DNA of 64,000 nt from Chloroflexota bacterium (GCA_016191345.1 JACPOU010000004.1:1-64000); one strand, 5' to 3'; shown: positions 33,693 to 42,859, counted from the first letter of the stretch. Made by a program: numbers and translations. The notes: generated from the letters alone by a model not told the origin.

Positions 33693-34436
33693 ATGGAACG
33701 CCAGCTCTGCTATCTCGATGCCTACGCCCGCAGCGTCGAGGCCCGCGTCGTCGCGGTCGAGGCCGGCGGTCTGGGCGGCGCGCCGTTCCTCACCCTCGAC
33801 TCGACCGTCTTCTATCCGGGCGGCGGGGGCCAGCCCTCGGACCGGGGCCTGCTCCTTCGTGCCGTCGACGGGCGGACCTGGACGGTCCGGGCGGCCCGGA
33901 AGTCCGGCAGCGAGATCATCCACGAGCTGGATGCGGACGTGGAGCCGCCACAGGTCGGCGACCGGCTCCACGCGGACCTCGACTGGGCCCGGCGTTATGC
34001 CCTGATGCGGACCCACACGGCCCTCCATGCGCTCTGCGGGGTGGTCTGGCGGGACTACGGCGCGCTCGTGACGGGCGGCAACATGGAGCCCGGGACGGGC
34101 CGGATGGACTTCGAATTCGAACGGATGAGCGGCGATCTCGTGGACGAGATCGAGGCCACCGTCAACGTGGAGCTGGCTGCCGCCCGCGATGTCCGCGTCA
34201 ACGTCCTGCCGCGGGCCGAGGCGTTCGCGATCCCGGACCTCATCCGGACAAAGGTCAACCTCCTGCCGGACGGCATCGAGGAGATCCGGACGATCGAGAT
34301 CGTGGGCCTCGACCTCCAGGCCGACGGCGGGACCCATGTCGCCAACACGACCGAGGTCGGCCGCATCCGCGTGACCGGCTACGAGTCGAAGGGCCGCATC
34401 AACAAGCGCATCCGCATCTCCCTGGAGGACGCATGA
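33693..34436 (+). CDS. alaX: Alanyl-tRNA editing protein AlaX
   Basis: 247 residues, the AlaX-M size class. It hydrolyses Ser- or Gly-tRNA(Ala) mischarged by alanyl-tRNA synthetase. The editing-site zinc ligands are visible as RTHTALH (His108, His112) and a later GGTHVANT. The N-terminal FYPGGGGQPSDRG glycine-rich block belongs to the AlaRS-related beta-barrel. The stop overlaps the start of an amidohydrolase gene (ATGA). A second trans-editing gene (YbaK type) lies three genes downstream. Confidence 0.92.
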   Translation: MERQLCYLDAYARSVEARVVAVEAGGLGGAPFLTLDSTVFYPGGGGQPSDRGLLLRAVDGRTWTVRAARKSGSEIIHELDADVEPPQVGDRLHADLDWARRYALMRTHTALHALCGVVWRDYGALVTGGNMEPGTGRMDFEFERMSGDLVDEIEATVNVELAAARDVRVNVLPRAEAFAIPDLIRTKVNLLPDGIEEIRTIEIVGLDLQADGGTHVANTTEVGRIRVTGYESKGRINKRIRISLEDA

Positions 34437-35635
34437 CGCGAATCGTGTTCCGCGGCGGCACCGTGTTCGACGGGACCGGCGCTGCGCCTGCCGCTGCCGA
34501 TGTCGTCCTCGAGGACGGCCGGATCGTCGATGTCGGGTCCGGCCTGGACGGCGACGAGGCGATCGACGCCGCGGGCCGCACCATCCTGCCCGGCTTCTTC
34601 GACTGCCACGTCCACGTCATCCTGGACACGGTCGATGTCTGGCGGCTCACGAACCGGCCCTACTCGATGCGCTACTACGTGGCCGCCCGGAACCTCGCGG
34701 CGACCCTCGCGACGGGGATCACCTCGATCCGCGACGCGGGCGGCGCCGACCTCGGGATCAAGGAGGCCGTCCGGGACGGGCTCATCGGCGGGCCGCGGAT
34801 GCAGGTCAGCCTGACGATGCTCAGCCAGACCGGCGGCCACAGCGACGACTGGTATCCCTCGGGATCGATCGTGCCGATGCTCGGCGCCACGCCGGGCGTG
34901 CCGGGCGCCATCGTCGACGGACCGGACGAGATGCGCCGCAAGGTCCGGGAGCTCCACCGGATGGGCGCGGACGTCGTCAAGGTCGCGACGTCGGGCGGCG
35001 TGCTCTCCGCGCGGGACAACCCCGCCCACGCCCATTTCCGGCCGGCCGAGCTCGAGGTGCTCGTCGAGGAGGCCACGGCGGCCGGGATGTTCGTCATGGC
35101 CCACGCCCAGGCGGCGGACGGAATCCGGAACGCGGTCCGGGCCGGCATCCGGTCCATCGAGCACGGGGTCTTCCTCGACGACGAGGGCATCGAGCTGATG
35201 CTCCGGAACGGGACCTGGCTCGTGCCCACGCTCGTTGCGCCGCTCGGGGTCGTCGAGGCGGCGGAGGCCGGAGCGGCCATCCCGGCGAACGTGCTCGAGA
35301 AGGCGATCGCGGTGATCGATGTCCATCGCTCCGCGGTTCGCCGTGCGATCGCGGCCGGCGTGCGGGTCGCGATGGGCACGGATTCGGGGGTGACTCCGCA
35401 CGGCCGCAACCTCCGCGAGCTGGCGCTCATGGCGGAGCTCGGGATGGCGCCCGGCGCCGTCCTCGAGGCCACGACCCGCAGCGCGGCGCAGCTCCTCGGC
35501 GTGACCGATGACCGGGGAACCATCGAGCCGGGCAAGGCCGCCGACCTCGTCCTCGTCGCCGGCGATCCCTACGAATTCGGCACCCTGGCCGACCGCATCG
35601 AGGCCGTCTGGCTCGCGGGACGGCGGGTCGCCTGA
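34433..35635 (+). CDS. Metal-dependent amidohydrolase
   Basis: 400 residues of the imidazolonepropionase/Xaa-Pro dipeptidase-like group. Metal site: HVH (His59, His61) in FFDCHVHVIL. The likely carboxylated lysine lies in DVVKVATSGGVLS, with later histidines in MAHAQ and SIEHGVFLDDEG and the catalytic Asp in AMGTDSGVTPHG. It opens with the composite beta-sandwich (VLEDGRIVDVG) and ends IEPGKAADLVLVAGDP. It probably hydrolyses a peptide-like or cyclic amide. Coupled to AlaX by a 4-base overlap; the substrate is unknown. Confidence 0.9.
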   Translation: MTRIVFRGGTVFDGTGAAPAAADVVLEDGRIVDVGSGLDGDEAIDAAGRTILPGFFDCHVHVILDTVDVWRLTNRPYSMRYYVAARNLAATLATGITSIRDAGGADLGIKEAVRDGLIGGPRMQVSLTMLSQTGGHSDDWYPSGSIVPMLGATPGVPGAIVDGPDEMRRKVRELHRMGADVVKVATSGGVLSARDNPAHAHFRPAELEVLVEEATAAGMFVMAHAQAADGIRNAVRAGIRSIEHGVFLDDEGIELMLRNGTWLVPTLVAPLGVVEAAEAGAAIPANVLEKAIAVIDVHRSAVRRAIAAGVRVAMGTDSGVTPHGRNLRELALMAELGMAPGAVLEATTRSAAQLLGVTDDRGTIEPGKAADLVLVAGDPYEFGTLADRIEAVWLAGRRVA

Positions 35636-35658
35636 GCGCTCGACCCGAGCCGGGCTGC

Positions 35659-35664
35659 TAGGCT
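35659..35664 (+). promoter_or_regulatory. Leaderless-type -10 element (TAGGCT)
   Basis: TAGGCT ends seven bases before the ATG at 35672 of the SDR gene, 24 bases after the amidohydrolase stop. Confidence 0.5.
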
Positions 35665-35671
35665 CGAACGG

Positions 35672-36418
35672 ATGGCAGCACTCGAGGGCCGCGTCGCACT
35701 GGTGACCGGTGCGGGGACCGGGATCGGGCGGGCGACCGCGATCCGCCTCGCCGCCGATGGCGCTGCCGTCGGGTGCGTCGGGCTCGGCGAGGACGGGCTC
35801 GTGGAGGTCGCCGAGGCGATCCGGGCCGCCGGCGGGCGGGCGATCCCCGTCGTCGCCGATGTGACCGACGGGGCGGCCGTGGCCGCGGGCGTGCAGGCGG
35901 TCCAGCTGGAGCTCGGGCAGGTCGGCATCCTCGTCAACAACGCCGGCATCCCCGGAGCAGGTCGGTTCACGGACCTCGACTACGCCGGCTGGCGCCGGGT
36001 CCTCGACGTCCACGTCGACGGCGCGTTCCACGCCACGCAGGCCGTGCTGCCGGGCATGATCGAGGCGGGCTGGGGGCGCGTCATCACGATCGCCTCGGAA
36101 GCGGTCTGGCTCGGCAACACGAGCGTCCAGTACGCGACGGCGAAGGCGGCCCTCCTGGGCTTCACCCGCTCGCTCGCGCGGCAGGTCGCCGGTTCCGGGG
36201 TCCTCGTGAACGCCGTCGCGCCCGGTCCCGTGGAGACGAGGATGCTCTTCGACAACACGGAGGCCGAGATCGCCGCCGAGCGCGCGACCGTGCTCATCGG
36301 CCGGTTCCTCCAGCCGGCAGAGATCGCGGCCTCGATCGCGTTCCTCGCCGGGCCGGGCGGCGACGGCTACGTCGGCCAGGTCCTGTCGCCGAACGGCGGC
36401 ACGGTCTTCCCCGGCTGA
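35672..36418 (+). CDS. Short-chain dehydrogenase/reductase
   Basis: 248 residues, a classical SDR. The nucleotide motif is TGAGTGIGRA (12-21), followed by NNAG (about 90) and the catalytic Ser/Tyr/Lys in IASEAVWLGNTSVQYATAK. The C-terminus (PNGGTVFPG) is typical of 3-oxoacyl-ACP-reductase-like enzymes. An NAD(P)H-dependent oxidoreductase on an alcohol or ketone; the substrate is not identified. The stop overlaps the YbaK-type gene start (TGATG). Confidence 0.9.
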   Translation: MAALEGRVALVTGAGTGIGRATAIRLAADGAAVGCVGLGEDGLVEVAEAIRAAGGRAIPVVADVTDGAAVAAGVQAVQLELGQVGILVNNAGIPGAGRFTDLDYAGWRRVLDVHVDGAFHATQAVLPGMIEAGWGRVITIASEAVWLGNTSVQYATAKAALLGFTRSLARQVAGSGVLVNAVAPGPVETRMLFDNTEAEIAAERATVLIGRFLQPAEIAASIAFLAGPGGDGYVGQVLSPNGGTVFPG

Positions 36419-36942
36419 TGGCCACGCCGGACCGGCCGCAGGTCCCGATGCCGCCCCCGGGCGATACCCCGGCGACGCTCGCCGTCGCGGCCTCGGGCGT
36501 GCAACACGCCGTCGTCCGGATCGAGCCGGCGCGGACCGCCGAGGAGGCGGCGGAGCGGCAGGGGATCCCGCTGGCGGCCCTGCTCCGGACGATCGTCGTC
36601 CGACGCGGCGAGGACGACTACCTCTTCGTGCTCGTCCCGGCCGGCCGGCGCTTCGACTGGCCGAAGCTCCGCGCCCATCTCGGCGTGACCCGCCTCTCCC
36701 TCCCGGATGCGGACGAGGCCCAGGCAGTCACCGGCTATGTCCGCTACACGATCACGCCGTTCGGCTCCAGCCGGCCGTGGCCGGTCATCGCCGACGCCTC
36801 CATCCTCGACCTTCCGGTCGTCTCGATCGGTGGCGGCGCTCATGGGGTCAACCTCCACCTCGCCCCCCGCGACCTGATCCAGGCGCTCAGGGCCGAGGTC
36901 GTGGACGTCACCCAGCCCGAGCCCGTGGGCGAGGCCTCCTGA
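36418..36942 (+). CDS. YbaK/EbsC-type aminoacyl-tRNA deacylase
   Basis: 174 residues. The YbaK/ProX editing domain spans about 20-165: EEAAERQGIPLAALLRTIVV, YLFVLVPAGRRFDWPKLR, TGYVRYTITPFG and VSIGGGAHGVNLHLAPRDL. The usual lysine before the second strand appears as Arg (LLRTIVV). The family removes wrong amino acids from tRNAs (Cys-tRNA(Pro), Ala-tRNA(Pro)) in trans. Clustering with AlaX suggests a tRNA quality-control locus. Confidence 0.88.
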   Translation: MATPDRPQVPMPPPGDTPATLAVAASGVQHAVVRIEPARTAEEAAERQGIPLAALLRTIVVRRGEDDYLFVLVPAGRRFDWPKLRAHLGVTRLSLPDADEAQAVTGYVRYTITPFGSSRPWPVIADASILDLPVVSIGGGAHGVNLHLAPRDLIQALRAEVVDVTQPEPVGEAS

Positions 36943-37117
36943 GCAGCGCCTCGTGGGCATCGACGGCCTCGTCCGGCGTCCCGTTCATCGCGAGGTGGAT
37001 CAGGCCGTGCCGCAGGAGGTCCACGACGAGCCGTTCGTGGCCCGGCTGTCCAGCCGCCGTCCCAGGCGGCTGCGGCGGCACGACGGTCGTTGCGGCCACG
37101 GCGGTCGTTGCGGCCAC
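36908..37117 (-). pseudogene. Small gene frameshifted by a tandem duplication (probable)
   Basis: The open frame encodes PGHERLVVDLLRHGLIHLAM and NGTPDEAVDAHEALLRRPRP, which look like a real helical protein. Its N-terminal side is interrupted by a 53-bp tandem duplication (37065-37150). Removing one repeat would restore continuity with a frame running back to 37239 (VGDELAATTVVPPQPP joined to GTAAGQPGHER). It overlaps the 3' end of the YbaK-type gene by 35 bases. Identity unknown. Confidence 0.35.
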
Positions 37118-37150
37118 GGCGGCTGCGGCGGCACGACGGTCGTTGCGGCC
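37065..37150. repeat. 53-bp tandem duplication
   Basis: The 33-bp segment at 37065-37097 is repeated at 37118-37150, and an 18-bp subunit GCGGTCGTTGCGGCCACG lies between, giving a period of 53. Because 53 is not a multiple of three it shifts any reading frame crossing it. Confidence 0.8.
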
Positions 37151-37507
37151 AATTCGTCACCCACGGTCGCTCGGGCAGAAACGAGCGCGCCCTCAGGGTG
37201 TCCCAAGGGCCCACTCGTCCCGGATCCGCCAACAGTCACGGTCAGCGCCTGCCAGCAGTCGACCGGCGGCCGGGGGCGTGGGGCCGGCGAATCCGACTAA
37301 CCGTCCCCCGACGACGAAATGGCCACGACGGGGTTCGGCTGCGGGCTCTGTCGCTGGCCACGGCCACGGCGGCCAACGCCGGCCACGGCCGCGGCCCGCG
37401 GCGACGAGCCGGGCTCGCGGAGGTGGCTGCGGCGTCGCGGCGCGGAGGGCCCGGGGCCCCACTGCGTCCCGCCTGGGATCGCGCGGCGCGGAGGCCCCTG
37501 AGTCCCG

Positions 37508-39052
37508 CTACGTTCTGCCCGGGACGGCGCGGCGGATGAAGTCCCCGATGTCCCCCGACTGCCGGACGCGGGACGGCTCATGGACGTACATCATGTGGCC
37601 GGCCGGGTAGTAGGCCAGCTCCACGTTGCCCCGCAGCTCGGCGGGGATCATCAGGTGGGCGATGACGTGCTCGGCGGCGAAGTGCGGGGTCGCGCCGTCG
37701 AAGTAGCCGCACGCGACGTGGATCCGGAGGTGCGGGTTGGCCCGCATCGCGGCCGCGAGGTCATCCACGACCGACACGGACCGGCCCTCGAACTCCTTGT
37801 AGGACCAGGAGCGGTGGACCGCCCCTGACAGGATCTCGTACGGCAGGTCGTTCTCGTAGCCCAGGTCCTCGCGGACGTACTGGTTGAGCGCCGCGGTGTA
37901 GGGCCCGAGGATGTGGTTGTAGGAAGCATCCGCGGTGAACCGGTCGCGGCCGCCGTCGGGCTCGGCGACCGTGAACCGCGCATCGAGCCGGCCCACGGAC
38001 AGGCCGCGGTCCCGGAGCAGCTCGGTGAAGAAGCGGACGTGCTCGATCCGGAGGTCGGAGCGCTCCACGTACTCGCGTCGAAGACCCGTCAGCCGCGCGA
38101 CCTTCGTGGCCGCGGCCCGTCGCTCCACCGCCGAGAGCCGGTTCCCGCGCGCAAGGACCCGCGGGTAGTCGGCGGCCGCATAGGCCTCGGCTTCCGCGAC
38201 GACCGCCTCGAGCGCCCGGCCCGGGTGCTTCCCGTGATACCAGGCCACCGCTGCGTACGTGGGCAGGTACAGCACGTACGGCAGGTCGTTGCCTTCGGTG
38301 AACTCGATCGTTCCGATATCCAGCACGGACGAGATGAGGACGAGCCCGTTGAGGTACATCCCGTAGCGGTTCTGGAGATGCGACGCGATGCCCGCCGCGC
38401 GAAGCGTTCCGTAGGACTCGCCGGCGAGGAACTTCGGGGAGAGCCAGCGGCCGTTCCGCGAGGTCCAGAGCCGGATCACCTCCGCGACGGACTCGAGGTC
38501 GCGCTGGAACCCGTGGTACTCCCCGGGCTTCTCGCCGTCGATGGCCCGCGAATAGCCCGTCGAGATCGGGTCGATGAAGACGAGGTCCGTGTCCGCGAGC
38601 AGCGTCTCGGCGTTCGGCGCGAGGCCGTACGGCGGGGGCACCGGCTCGCCGACATCCCCGCTGAGCACCCGCTGCGGCCCCAGGAGCCCGAGGTGCAGCC
38701 AGACGCTCGATGACCCCGGCCCGCCGTTGAAGGCGAACGTGACGGGTCGCCGGCGCCGATCCGCCCCGTCGAGCGTGTACGAGGTGATGAAGACCGTGGC
38801 CTTGGGCTTGAACCCGGCGGCCTTCCCGTCCTCGACGACCTCCTCGCGGAGGACGATCCGGCCGGTCTGGGTCGTGTAGGCGAGCTTCTTCCGCCCGACC
38901 TGGATCGAGTGCCTCCGCTCGACGAGGTCATCGGTCGGCGGGGCCGGCTTCGCGGCGTCCGTCCCCGTGGCAGCGTTCGCCGCGGCCCCGGCGCCCGCAC
39001 CGCCGCCCGGATCGGCGGCCGTGCCGGCCGCCTTCGCGTCCTTGTCAGCCAC
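37508..39052 (-). CDS. Serine carboxypeptidase-like peptidase (family S10)
   Basis: 514 residues from a GTG at 39052. The S10 features are clear: oxyanion block FAFNGGPGSSSVW (108-118), nucleophile Ser213 in GESYGT, and Asp452 (GYFDGATPHFA) and His486 (YPAGHMMYVHE) completing the triad. About 45 low-complexity Ala/Gly/Pro residues start the protein; no classical signal peptide is seen, so localisation is uncertain. S10 enzymes cleave C-terminal residues at acid pH and are uncommon in bacteria. It begins six bases after the transhydrogenase beta gene. Confidence 0.9.
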   Translation of the reverse strand: MADKDAKAAGTAADPGGGAGAGAAANAATGTDAAKPAPPTDDLVERRHSIQVGRKKLAYTTQTGRIVLREEVVEDGKAAGFKPKATVFITSYTLDGADRRRRPVTFAFNGGPGSSSVWLHLGLLGPQRVLSGDVGEPVPPPYGLAPNAETLLADTDLVFIDPISTGYSRAIDGEKPGEYHGFQRDLESVAEVIRLWTSRNGRWLSPKFLAGESYGTLRAAGIASHLQNRYGMYLNGLVLISSVLDIGTIEFTEGNDLPYVLYLPTYAAVAWYHGKHPGRALEAVVAEAEAYAAADYPRVLARGNRLSAVERRAAATKVARLTGLRREYVERSDLRIEHVRFFTELLRDRGLSVGRLDARFTVAEPDGGRDRFTADASYNHILGPYTAALNQYVREDLGYENDLPYEILSGAVHRSWSYKEFEGRSVSVVDDLAAAMRANPHLRIHVACGYFDGATPHFAAEHVIAHLMIPAELRGNVELAYYPAGHMMYVHEPSRVRQSGDIGDFIRRAVPGRT

Positions 39053-39057
39053 GACCC

Positions 39058-40482
39058 TTAGAGCGCCTTGACCGCGTTCACCAGGTCGGACAGCCCGGCC
39101 TTCGCGTCGGCGAACAGCATTCCGGTCTTCGGGTTGACGTACAGCTCGTTGTCGATCCCGGCGTAGCCGCGGCCCATGGACCGCTTGATGACGATGATGG
39201 ACTTCGCGTGGTCCACGTCGAGGATCGGCATGCCTGACACCGGCGAGCCGGGATGGCGCGCCGCCGGGTTCGTGACGTCGTTCGCGCCGACGACGAGGGC
39301 GACGTCCGCCCGGTCGAACTCGGGGTTGATCTCCTCCATCTCCTTGAGCTGCGGGTACGGGACGTTCGCCTCGGCGAGGAGGACGTTCATGTGCCCGGGC
39401 ATCCGGCCGGCGACGGGATGGATCGCGTACTTGACGTCCACGCCGCGCGACTCCAGGAGCTCCGCAAGCTCGCGGACCTGGTGCTGCGCCTGGGCGACCG
39501 CGAGGCCGTAGCCCGGCACGACGATCACGGACTGCGCGTAGGCGAGCTGGATCGCGGCGTCGTCGACGCCCAGCTCGCGCACGGAGCCCCCGGCGCCGCC
39601 ACCGGTCGCCCCGCTCGTGCCCTCGCCTCCCCCGAACCCGCCGAGCATGATGTTCATGACCGAGCGGTTCATCGCGTCCGCCATGAGCTTCGTGAGGATC
39701 GCGCCCGAGGCCCCGACGAGCGCGCCGGCGATGATCAGGACGGTGTTCCCGAGCACGAACCCGGCCATCGCCACGGCCGTGCCGGTGAAGGAGTTCAGGA
39801 GGCTGATGACGACCGGCATGTCCGCGCCGCCGATCGGCAGCGTCATCGTCACGCCGAACACGAGCGCGGCGGCGAGGATGAGGAACATGACGGGGACCGA
39901 GACGTTGCCGAGCCACAGGTAGACCGAGCCGGCGAGGACGATGAGCGCCACGGCCGCGGTGACGAGCTGGCCGCCGGGGATCTTCACCGGCCGCGAGGGC
40001 GTGATCTTCAGGCCCATGAGCTTGCCCGACGCGATGAGCGAGCCGGTGAACGTGATCGAGCCGATGACGATGTCGAGGACGGTCGGGACGGAGATCTCGA
40101 GGGGAATCGCTGCCGATGCCGAGCCGAGCGCCCCGAGCCGCAGGTAGTCGTCGATCGCGATGAGGGCAGCGGCGCCGCCGCCGACCGCGTTGAACAGCGA
40201 CACCAGCTGCGGCATCGCGGTCATCTTCACGCCGCGGGCCATGTACAGGCCCAGCCCGCCGCCGATGGCGATGCCGGCGACGATGATGATCCAGCCGGTC
40301 GCGCTGAGGCCGTCCACGGCGAGCAGCACGAGGGTCGCCAGGATCGCAAGGGCCATGCCGCCGGCCGAGACGAGGTTCCCGTTGCGGGCCGTGGCGGGGG
40401 AGTTCATCCGCATGAGGCCGAGGACGAACCCGGCTGCGCCGATCAGCCAGATGATCCGGACGAGGGCTTCGAGGGTGTCCAT
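39058..40482 (-). CDS. pntB: NAD(P) transhydrogenase subunit beta
   Basis: 474 residues. About nine membrane helices in the N-terminal 280 residues are followed by the NADP-binding domain III (YGLAVAQAQH, HPVAGRMPGHMNVLLAEANVPY, VALVVGANDVTNPAAR, IKRSMGRGYAGIDNELY). It forms the membrane proton channel with the small alpha subunit and couples hydride transfer from NADH to NADP+ to proton inflow, supplying NADPH. Third gene of the pnt operon. Confidence 0.96.
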   Translation of the reverse strand: MDTLEALVRIIWLIGAAGFVLGLMRMNSPATARNGNLVSAGGMALAILATLVLLAVDGLSATGWIIIVAGIAIGGGLGLYMARGVKMTAMPQLVSLFNAVGGGAAALIAIDDYLRLGALGSASAAIPLEISVPTVLDIVIGSITFTGSLIASGKLMGLKITPSRPVKIPGGQLVTAAVALIVLAGSVYLWLGNVSVPVMFLILAAALVFGVTMTLPIGGADMPVVISLLNSFTGTAVAMAGFVLGNTVLIIAGALVGASGAILTKLMADAMNRSVMNIMLGGFGGGEGTSGATGGGAGGSVRELGVDDAAIQLAYAQSVIVVPGYGLAVAQAQHQVRELAELLESRGVDVKYAIHPVAGRMPGHMNVLLAEANVPYPQLKEMEEINPEFDRADVALVVGANDVTNPAARHPGSPVSGMPILDVDHAKSIIVIKRSMGRGYAGIDNELYVNPKTGMLFADAKAGLSDLVNAVKAL

Positions 40483-40485
40483 CGG

Positions 40486-40806
40486 TCAGGCCGCCTTCTC
40501 GGCGTCCGCGACGGGCGCGGCGACCGGCTTCTTCCGGAACATCTGGAGCATCCGGTCGGTGACGACGTAGCCGCCGACGACGTTCATCGTCGAAAAGGCC
40601 ACGGCGATGAGGCTCAGGACCTGGCTCAGGACGTCCGTCGCGGATGCGGCGATGAACATCGAGCCCACGAGGACGATGCCGTGGATCGAGTTCGCGCCGG
40701 ACATCAGCGGGGTGTGGAGGGTCGCGGGGACCTTGGAGATCACCGCGAAGCCGCAGAGGATCGCCAGGACGAAGACCGTCAGGGCGGCAAGGAGCTCGGG
40801 GTTCAC
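40486..40806 (-). CDS. pntAB: NAD(P) transhydrogenase subunit alpha, part 2 (membrane)
   Basis: 106 residues with three to four membrane helices (LAALTVFVLAILCGFAVI, SIHGIVLVGSMFIA, VAFSTMNVVGGYVVTDRML). This is the membrane part that is fused to the alpha subunit in E. coli but separate in the three-subunit form seen here. The start overlaps the alpha-1 stop and the beta start follows three bases after its stop. Confidence 0.95.
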   Translation of the reverse strand: MNPELLAALTVFVLAILCGFAVISKVPATLHTPLMSGANSIHGIVLVGSMFIAASATDVLSQVLSLIAVAFSTMNVVGGYVVTDRMLQMFRKKPVAAPVADAEKAA

Positions 40807-41969
40807 GCGGCACCTCCGGACGCCCCGGCGGATGCCGGTGCCAGCAGCTTCCTCACGGCCTCGGAGCGGATCTCGCCGCCGTGGGTGATCGTGACCGGGC
40901 CGGCGATCTCGTCGGCCGGGTCGAGATTCAGCGCGCCGTCCTTCACGAGCTGGAGCAGGAGCGCGGACAGGTTCCGGGCGTAGAACGCGGACGAGCCGAC
41001 GGGCATCGTGGCCGGCAGGTTGTCCGGCGAGATGATCGTGACGAGGGTGTCCGTGACGACCGTCTCGCCGGCCCGGGACAGCTCGCAGTTGCCGCCGAGC
41101 GCCGACGCGGCCATATCCACGATCACGGAGCCGGGCTTCATGAGCCCGACCGCGGCGGCCGTGACCAGGACCGGGGGCTTGCGGCCCGGGACCTGGGCGG
41201 TCGTGATCACGACGTCCATGCCGCCGATGACCTCGTTGAGCTCCGCCTGCTGCGCCTCGCGCTCCTCCGCGGTCAGCTCGCGGGCGTAGCCGCCGGCACC
41301 GGTCGCGTCGATCTTCGTCTTGAGGGTCACGAACCGCGCGCCGAGGGATTCGGCCTGCTCGCGGGTCTCGGGCCGCACGTCGTACGCGGAGACGACGGCG
41401 CCGAGGCGCCGGGCCGTGCCGATGGCCTGGAGCCCGGCGACGCCGATGCCCAGGATCAGGACGTTGGCCGGCTTGGCCGTGCCCGCCGCGGTCGTCAGGA
41501 GCGGGAAGTAGCGCCCGAAGGCGTTCGCGGCGATGAGGATCGCCTTGTAGCCGCCGACATTCGCCTGGGAGGAGAGGGCGTCCATCGTCTGGGCCCGCGA
41601 CAGGGTCCGCGGGATCGCGTCGAGGCTGATCGCCGACACTCCCGCGCCCGCGAGGGCCTCCATGAGCTTTGGATCGAGGAGGGGCTGGAGGAGGCCGATG
41701 ACGGCCTGCCCGCTCCGGAGCCGCACGACCTCGGCCGCATTCGGTTTCTGGACCCTGACGATCACGTCGGCCTGGCGATAGAGCTCGTCGGCGGAGACGA
41801 TCGTCGCGCCGGCATCGGCGAAGGCCGAGTCCGGGATGAGGGCCCCGAGGCCGGCGCCGGCCTCGACGAGGACCTCCAGCCCGGCCGCCGTCAGCTTGCC
41901 GAGCGCCTCGGGTACCAGGGCCACGCGCCGCTCACCGGGCGCGCTCTCCCTGGCGACTCCGATCTTCAT
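40803..41969 (-). CDS. pntAA: NAD(P) transhydrogenase subunit alpha, part 1
   Basis: 388 residues, the soluble NAD(H)-binding domain I. MKIGVARESAPGERRVALVPE opens the alanine-dehydrogenase/PNT fold; the Rossmann motif is LILGIGVAGLQAIGTARRLGA; GKKPPVL-like GRKPPVLVTAAAVGLMKPGSVIVDMAA and PSDNLPA-like ISPDNLPATMP follow. The ATG at 41969 has AGGTGG upstream. First gene of the operon pntAA-pntAB-pntB. Confidence 0.95.
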   Translation of the reverse strand: MKIGVARESAPGERRVALVPEALGKLTAAGLEVLVEAGAGLGALIPDSAFADAGATIVSADELYRQADVIVRVQKPNAAEVVRLRSGQAVIGLLQPLLDPKLMEALAGAGVSAISLDAIPRTLSRAQTMDALSSQANVGGYKAILIAANAFGRYFPLLTTAAGTAKPANVLILGIGVAGLQAIGTARRLGAVVSAYDVRPETREQAESLGARFVTLKTKIDATGAGGYARELTAEEREAQQAELNEVIGGMDVVITTAQVPGRKPPVLVTAAAVGLMKPGSVIVDMAASALGGNCELSRAGETVVTDTLVTIISPDNLPATMPVGSSAFYARNLSALLLQLVKDGALNLDPADEIAGPVTITHGGEIRSEAVRKLLAPASAGASGGAA

Positions 41970-42175
41970 GGACACCACCTGCTGGTTTGGGCACGCGGGG
42001 TTCGAAATGGGGGCCGCCGGATCGTCGCGGTGCAGGCCCCTTGCCGCACCGCACGACCTCGATCGGGGCCGCGTGAAGGATACCCGCCCCGCTCGGGAGA
42101 TGCCGCGCCCGGGCCCCGCCCCAGCCCGGCCCGGCCCGCGCCCCAGCCCGACCCGGGACCCGCCCGGCCCCGGGC

Positions 42176-42859
42176 TCAGCCGGTGAACACGGGCTCGGGC
42201 AGCTTGAGCTCCAGGACGTCGGGCGCCGCGGCCCGGAAGGCCAGCAACGCCTCGAGGAAGGCGGCCCCCGCGGCGGGCTCGAGGGCCCGGGCCAGGCGCA
42301 GGTAGAACGGCTGCTCGTCGCCGATCCGGAGCGTCGGCACGCCGAAGACCGCGTAGTCGCGCCGGGCCGCGGTCCAGTCGTCGGCGATCCGCTGCCGCGC
42401 GGGGAGGAGGGCCGCTTCGTCCGCGAGCGCCTCGCGGATGCGCCCGCGTGCCGCGCCGGCGGCCTCGGCCGCGCCCTCGAGGACGGCCGGATCGGTGATG
42501 TCGCCACGCGTCTCGAACCGGACCGCGTAGACGGCGCGCCGGAACCGCCGCGCGACGTCCGCCGGCTCCGTTCGATCGATGACGTCCGTTGCCAGGAAGG
42601 CCGCAAGTGGCCGGCGGTCCTGGCGCCCCTGGTGGTGCACGTAGTCCAGGGGCTGGGTCCAGAGCTGCCACCCGGTCGCGCTGGGATCGCGGTTCACCTG
42701 CTCCAGCGCGAACAGCCGATGCCGGACGCGGACCGCGTCCGCCGGCAGGTCGTCCAGCCATGCCACGGCCCGCCACGAATAGGGGCAGTGGTAGTCCATG
42801 AACAGCTCGACCTCGAGCGGACCCGGGCCGCCGGGCTGCTGCGCGCGGGCACCCGTCAC
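42176..42859 (-). CDS. DsbA-family thioredoxin-like protein
   Basis: 227 residues from a GTG that overlaps the stop of the protease-like gene upstream (GTGA). It has a thioredoxin fold with a helical insertion: EVELFMDYHCPYSWRAVAWL near residue 15, HRLFALEQVN and VFGVPTLRIGDEQPFY near the end. The active site is CPYS, a single cysteine with Ser at the second position, as in 2-hydroxychromene-2-carboxylate isomerase or FrnE-like proteins rather than oxidases. No signal peptide, so cytoplasmic. Substrate unknown. Confidence 0.85.
   Translation of the reverse strand: MTGARAQQPGGPGPLEVELFMDYHCPYSWRAVAWLDDLPADAVRVRHRLFALEQVNRDPSATGWQLWTQPLDYVHHQGRQDRRPLAAFLATDVIDRTEPADVARRFRRAVYAVRFETRGDITDPAVLEGAAEAAGAARGRIREALADEAALLPARQRIADDWTAARRDYAVFGVPTLRIGDEQPFYLRLARALEPAAGAAFLEALLAFRAAAPDVLELKLPEPVFTG

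Noticed and set aside
37065..37150. CRISPR-like repeats
   Set aside because: Only two imperfect units without unique spacers; period 53 with internal subunit; no cas genes in the window.
37508..40813. 1101-codon frame suggesting a fusion of the S10 peptidase with an N-terminal extension
   Set aside because: The first ~590 codons are the shadow of the transhydrogenase beta and alpha-2 genes; the peptidase starts at 39052.
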